Program-made: the position numbers and the translations under genes
Source of the DNA: Acidimicrobiia bacterium
Lineage (GTDB): Bacteria; Actinomycetota; Acidimicrobiia; Acidimicrobiales; Aldehydirespiratoraceae
NCBI GenBank assembly: GCA_022828135.1
Contig: JAJEJB010000056.1
Location: 1 to 64,000, forward strand
Direction of reading: 5' to 3'
DNA length: 64,000 nt
The notes under the pieces: generated by a model
Databases searched by the model: none
What the model saw: only the letters and a program-made list of their open reading frames with translations
What the model was told of the DNA's origin: nothing
Part shown: one piece after another, positions 61,581 through 64,000 of the stretch
Layout of the letters: each line of letters begins with the position of its first letter
Numbering within the stretch: the first letter of the stretch is position 1

Positions 61581-62246
61581 ATGTCCGACGCTCCAGACAG
61601 CGCCCAGTCCGCGACCAGGGGCAAGTCCCAGGACCGCAAGCCCAGGCATCAGGACACAACAGCTGGAACGCTCGCTCCCGTGCTCGACGACGAGACCGCG
61701 GCGGCGCTGACGCTCTACAACGCCTACCTCGTGGCCGATCGCGAGCAGCAGGCCCACGAGCGGGCCCTGAAGAAGGCTGAGAAGGCGAAGGACGACGCGG
61801 CCGCGGCCGTGCGCAAGCTGAACGACCGCAAGGCCCCTGCCGCCGAGACGGCCGAGGCCGAAGCCAGGTACCGCGAGGCGGCCGAGGCGCTCCAGTGTCT
61901 GCGCGGCGGCGACACCGCGGCCCCAGACGCCGGAGACGACAACACCGAGGACGACACTTCCGAGAGCGCGGCTGAGGACGCTGCCGGCGACGAAGACACC
62001 GCCGGCGAACAAGCCGAAGACGCGGCCACCGAGAACACCGACGACGCCGCCACCGAAGACACTCCCCCCGAAGACACCGCAGGCGAACAAGCCGAAGACA
62101 GCGAGGACGCTGCCCCCGAGGACACCACCAGCGACAACCCCGAGGACACCGCCAGCGAGGACGCCGACGAAACGTCAGTGGGGGTGGAGGCCTCCGTCGG
62201 CGACGAGGACCTGGCCGGTGATGAACCCGCCGGCGTCGCTGGCTAG
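61581..62246 (+). CDS. Acidic repeat protein of unknown function
   Basis: A 221-residue hydrophilic protein with no recognised domain. Residues about 35-105 are Ala/Lys/Glu-rich and helical (EREQQAHERALKKAEKAKDD-like coiled coil). The rest is an Asp/Glu/Thr-rich low-complexity tail in which a 30-base DNA unit is repeated (61992-62021 and 62070-62099, one mismatch). TACCCT (61566-61571) lies 9 bases before the ATG. The last 72 bases overlap the 3' end of the convergent SDR gene. A non-coding reading remains possible; the helical N-terminus and promoter element favour a real gene. Confidence 0.55.
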   Translation: MSDAPDSAQSATRGKSQDRKPRHQDTTAGTLAPVLDDETAAALTLYNAYLVADREQQAHERALKKAEKAKDDAAAAVRKLNDRKAPAAETAEAEARYREAAEALQCLRGGDTAAPDAGDDNTEDDTSESAAEDAAGDEDTAGEQAEDAATENTDDAATEDTPPEDTAGEQAEDSEDAAPEDTTSDNPEDTASEDADETSVGVEASVGDEDLAGDEPAGVAG

Positions 62247-62945
62247 CAGCAGCGCCGGACCCACCATCTCGTCGGGATGGGCCAAGCGGCCCAGCAGAGT
62301 CCCCGCGCCCATCGACCGGGCCGCTTCGGGTCCCTGGTTGCGCACCATGTCGGTGTCCACCGGTCCAGGCGCCAGAGCGTTCACCCGGATCCCGCGGGGC
62401 GCCAGCTCCCCGGCCGCGGCCCGGGTGTACGACAGCAGCGCCGCCTTCATCGACCCGTAGATCGAGAAGCCCCGCGAGAACATGAACGCCCCCACGCTGA
62501 TCACGTTGACCACCGAGGCGTGCGGACTCTCCTCCAACTGAGGCAGGCAGGCCTGGACCAGCAGCGCCGGACCCTGAAGGTTCACCTCAAAGGACTTCTG
62601 CCAGGCGGCCGCGGTCTGGGCCCCGATCGGCTGGGCCAGGGCATTGGCCGCGTTGTTGACGACAATGTCGATCCGGCCGAAGCGGTCCACCGCGGCAGTG
62701 GCAAGTGCCTCGACCGCGTCGACGTCGCCCATATGGGTCGGCACACCCAGCGCTTCGAGGCCCGCATCGGCAAGGCGGGCCTCGGTTGCCGCGCAGGCCT
62801 CGGAGGAGCGGGAGGCAACCACCACCCGGGCACCGGCGCAGGCCAATCCTTCGGCGATCGACCGGCCGATCCCCCGGGTACCGCCGGTAACGATGGCAGT
62901 ACGGCCAGTCAGGTCGAACAGATCGCGATAGCTCTCAGGATCCAC
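62175..62945 (-). CDS. Short-chain dehydrogenase/reductase
   Basis: A 256-residue classical SDR. The cofactor motif is VTGGTRGIGRSIAEG, NNAAN follows, the catalytic Ser lies in NVISVGAF, and the Tyr and Lys in SIYGSMKAALLSY. RVNALAPGPVDTDM and the C-terminal SDAGGFITGQVLVADGG complete the family pattern. The substrate is unknown. It lies 69 bases downstream of the PTS-linked 100-residue protein and converges on the acidic protein gene, whose tail it overlaps. The C-terminal part in the overlap is conserved family sequence, so this gene is the constrained partner. Confidence 0.92.
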   Translation of the reverse strand: MDPESYRDLFDLTGRTAIVTGGTRGIGRSIAEGLACAGARVVVASRSSEACAATEARLADAGLEALGVPTHMGDVDAVEALATAAVDRFGRIDIVVNNAANALAQPIGAQTAAAWQKSFEVNLQGPALLVQACLPQLEESPHASVVNVISVGAFMFSRGFSIYGSMKAALLSYTRAAAGELAPRGIRVNALAPGPVDTDMVRNQGPEAARSMGAGTLLGRLAHPDEMVGPALLLASDAGGFITGQVLVADGGLHPH

Positions 62946-63014
62946 GCCCGGCAGCGTAGACAGGCACGGCGCACAGCGCGACGGCCAGGCCGGGGGGTGG
63001 CGGCTCGACTGAGT

Positions 63015-63317
63015 TCAGACCTTCTTGCGGGGCGAGTCCGCGTTCTTCAGGACGCGGCCGTTGGCGTCGAGAATCCCGACCTTGGATCCGATTGAGAGCG
63101 GATTGGCACCAAAGAGGTCTTCTCGGTTGATCGCCACCCACCGGTAGCCGTCGATCTTCTTGGCCCTCTTGAAGGCGTTCTTGAGATCGCCGACTTCGGC
63201 CGCCACGACAATGAAGCCCCGCTCGGAAACGAGGTCAGCGGTACCGGAAGGGTCCGGCGTCGCGCCGACGGCCGCGGCAACCGCCGCCGACAGACCGTCA
63301 TGATCGAGACGGGCCAT
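63015..63317 (-). CDS. 100-residue protein of unknown function in a PTS operon
   Basis: A small soluble protein I do not recognise. It has an N-terminal helix (MARLDHDGLSAAVAAAVGAT), a central FIVVAAEVGDLKNAFKRAKKIDGYRWVAI segment that looks like alternating strand and helix, and a basic C-terminus. Its ATG lies one base after the HPr stop codon, so it is co-translated with HPr. That spacing makes a PTS-related or regulatory role reasonable, but nothing in the sequence shows it. Confidence 0.7.
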   Translation of the reverse strand: MARLDHDGLSAAVAAAVGATPDPSGTADLVSERGFIVVAAEVGDLKNAFKRAKKIDGYRWVAINREDLFGANPLSIGSKVGILDANGRVLKNADSPRKKV

Positions 63318-63318
63318 G

Positions 63319-63573
63319 TCAGCCGTCCTCGGTGAGGACTGCCACGACCGCGTTCATGGCGTCCTCGGCGTCGGGCCCGTCGGAGGTGATGCGAGCCGTG
63401 TTGCCGGGACTGGCCCCCAAGGCGAGAAGGCTCATGATGCTGGCCGCGCTGGCCGTCTTGTCGCCCACCTCGATCTGAACACCCGCATCGAATCGCGCGA
63501 TCCGCTCGACCAACTCAGCGGCCGGCCTGGCGTGAAGACCATGGCTGTTGGTGATGACAACCTCCAGATACAC
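63319..63573 (-). CDS. ptsH: PTS phosphocarrier protein HPr
   Basis: An 84-residue HPr. The phosphorylated His is in NSHGLHARPAAELV, and the Ser-46 region reads SAASIMSLLALGAS. GTG at 63573 is chosen because GGAG lies 6 bases before it; TTG at 63585 has no ribosome site. HPr relays phosphate from enzyme I to EIIA proteins. It lies 17 bases after the EIIA gene and one base before the unknown 100-residue protein. Confidence 0.92.
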   Translation of the reverse strand: MYLEVVITNSHGLHARPAAELVERIARFDAGVQIEVGDKTASAASIMSLLALGASPGNTARITSDGPDAEDAMNAVVAVLTEDG

Positions 63574-63590
63574 CAGTCGCTCCAATCGGC

Positions 63591-64000
63591 TCAGTCGTCG
63601 GACGGCGGAGCAGTCAGCCGATCATGGACGAACGAGACATCGTCCGATTGCGCGAGCCTCTCGCAGAGTTCCTCGTCCTGGAGAACCTCAGCGAGCCTCG
63701 ACAGCACACGCACGTGATCGTCGCCAGCTGCGGCCAGTCCCACCACCAGGCGGGCCGTTCCCCGTCCCCAGTCGACGCCGTCGGGGTACTGGGCCACCAC
63801 AATCCCGGTCGAGCGAATGTAGCCCTTGCTCTCCAGCACTCCATGGGGAAGAGCGACGCCGTTGCCCAGATAGGTCGAGACGACTTCCTCACGCTGCTTC
63901 ATGCCGTCGACGTACTCGGGGGACACCGAGCCTCGGGCGACCAGCAGGCCGCCGGAAAACTCGATGGCCTCGTCCCTGGATTCGGCCCGACACCCGAGCA
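63591..64000 (-). CDS. PTS EIIA component, mannitol/fructose type, N-terminus outside window
   Basis: The reading frame is open to the window edge and yields about 135 residues. RDEAIEFSGGLLVARGSV, SPEYVDGMKQREEVVSTYLGNGVALPHG and GVDWGRGTARLVVGLAAAGDDH match mannitol-type EIIA; the active His is in ALPHG. An internal ATG near 63926 is not the start because homology continues upstream. EIIA passes phosphate from HPr to a sugar-specific EIIB/EIIC pair, which must lie outside the window or elsewhere. Confidence 0.9.
   Translation of the reverse strand, partial: LGCRAESRDEAIEFSGGLLVARGSVSPEYVDGMKQREEVVSTYLGNGVALPHGVLESKGYIRSTGIVVAQYPDGVDWGRGTARLVVGLAAAGDDHVRVLSRLAEVLQDEELCERLAQSDDVSFVHDRLTAPPSDD

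Noticed and set aside
61398..62090. Minus-strand Gly/Val-rich open frame near the betaine ATPase
   Set aside because: It reads through the start of the ATPase gene and is antisense to the acidic protein; its composition is an artefact of the acidic repeats.

Overview
The window is GC-rich DNA, almost fully coding, with GTG and TTG starts, many 4-bp stop/start overlaps and many genes that seem to be transcribed without a leader. The gene content points to an actinobacterium: DUF222/HNH (13E12-type) nuclease, an F420-type LLM oxidoreductase, a WXG100 protein with an FHA-FtsK ATPase, and a polyphosphate-glucokinase-like ROK kinase. DddP-like and betaine genes fit a marine or saline lineage, perhaps Acidimicrobiia; that placement is inference. 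No rRNA, tRNA or CRISPR array was recognised.

Layout. (1) 1-105: truncated IS5-type transposase at the left edge. (2) 301-12122: one catabolic locus. A sugar-type ABC importer (12122-8884), Rieske ferredoxin, ferredoxin reductase, PanB-like aldolase, fatty-acid desaturase-like and sterol-desaturase-like membrane di-iron enzymes, Gfo/Idh/MocA dehydrogenase, xylose-isomerase-like TIM barrel and a GntR regulator run on the minus strand; a paralogous reductase faces them at 301. (3) 12338-14279: trypsin-like lipoprotein and a second Gfo/Idh/MocA enzyme. (4) 22574-14339: a tightly coupled minus-strand operon with ROK regulator, M20 hydrolase, sugar ABC importer, YhfX-like PLP enzyme, ROK kinase and NagB, read as an amino-sugar or N-acyl-sugar pathway. 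(5) 22671-33362: MscS channel, modABC, DUF1214 protein, S9 peptidase, bacterioferritin, and a ferric-iron permease and binding protein behind a metal-operator-like promoter.

(6) 33430-39781: WXG100 protein and FHA-EssC-type ATPase between two enoyl-CoA hydratases. (7) 39840-45825: LLM oxidoreductase, then plus-strand alcohol dehydrogenase, DAO-type flavoenzyme, amidase and TauD dioxygenase. (8) 45854-50095: HNH nuclease, methyltransferase, macrodomain protein, EamA transporter, ThpR. (9) 50105-61527: osmolyte block with a 2OG oxygenase, HIBADH-type dehydrogenase, two DddP-like M24 proteins, an MttB-family methyltransferase and a complete glycine-betaine-type ABC importer whose permease carries a very long C-terminal extension. 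(10) 61581-64000: acidic repeat protein, SDR, and the start of a PTS operon (EIIA, HPr, unknown 100-aa protein).

Best candidates for undescribed biology are the betaine/DMSP block with its degenerate DddP paralogue, the membrane di-iron oxygenase operon fed by a sugar importer, the M20-YhfX-ROK-NagB operon, and the minimal WXG100/FHA-EssC pair.
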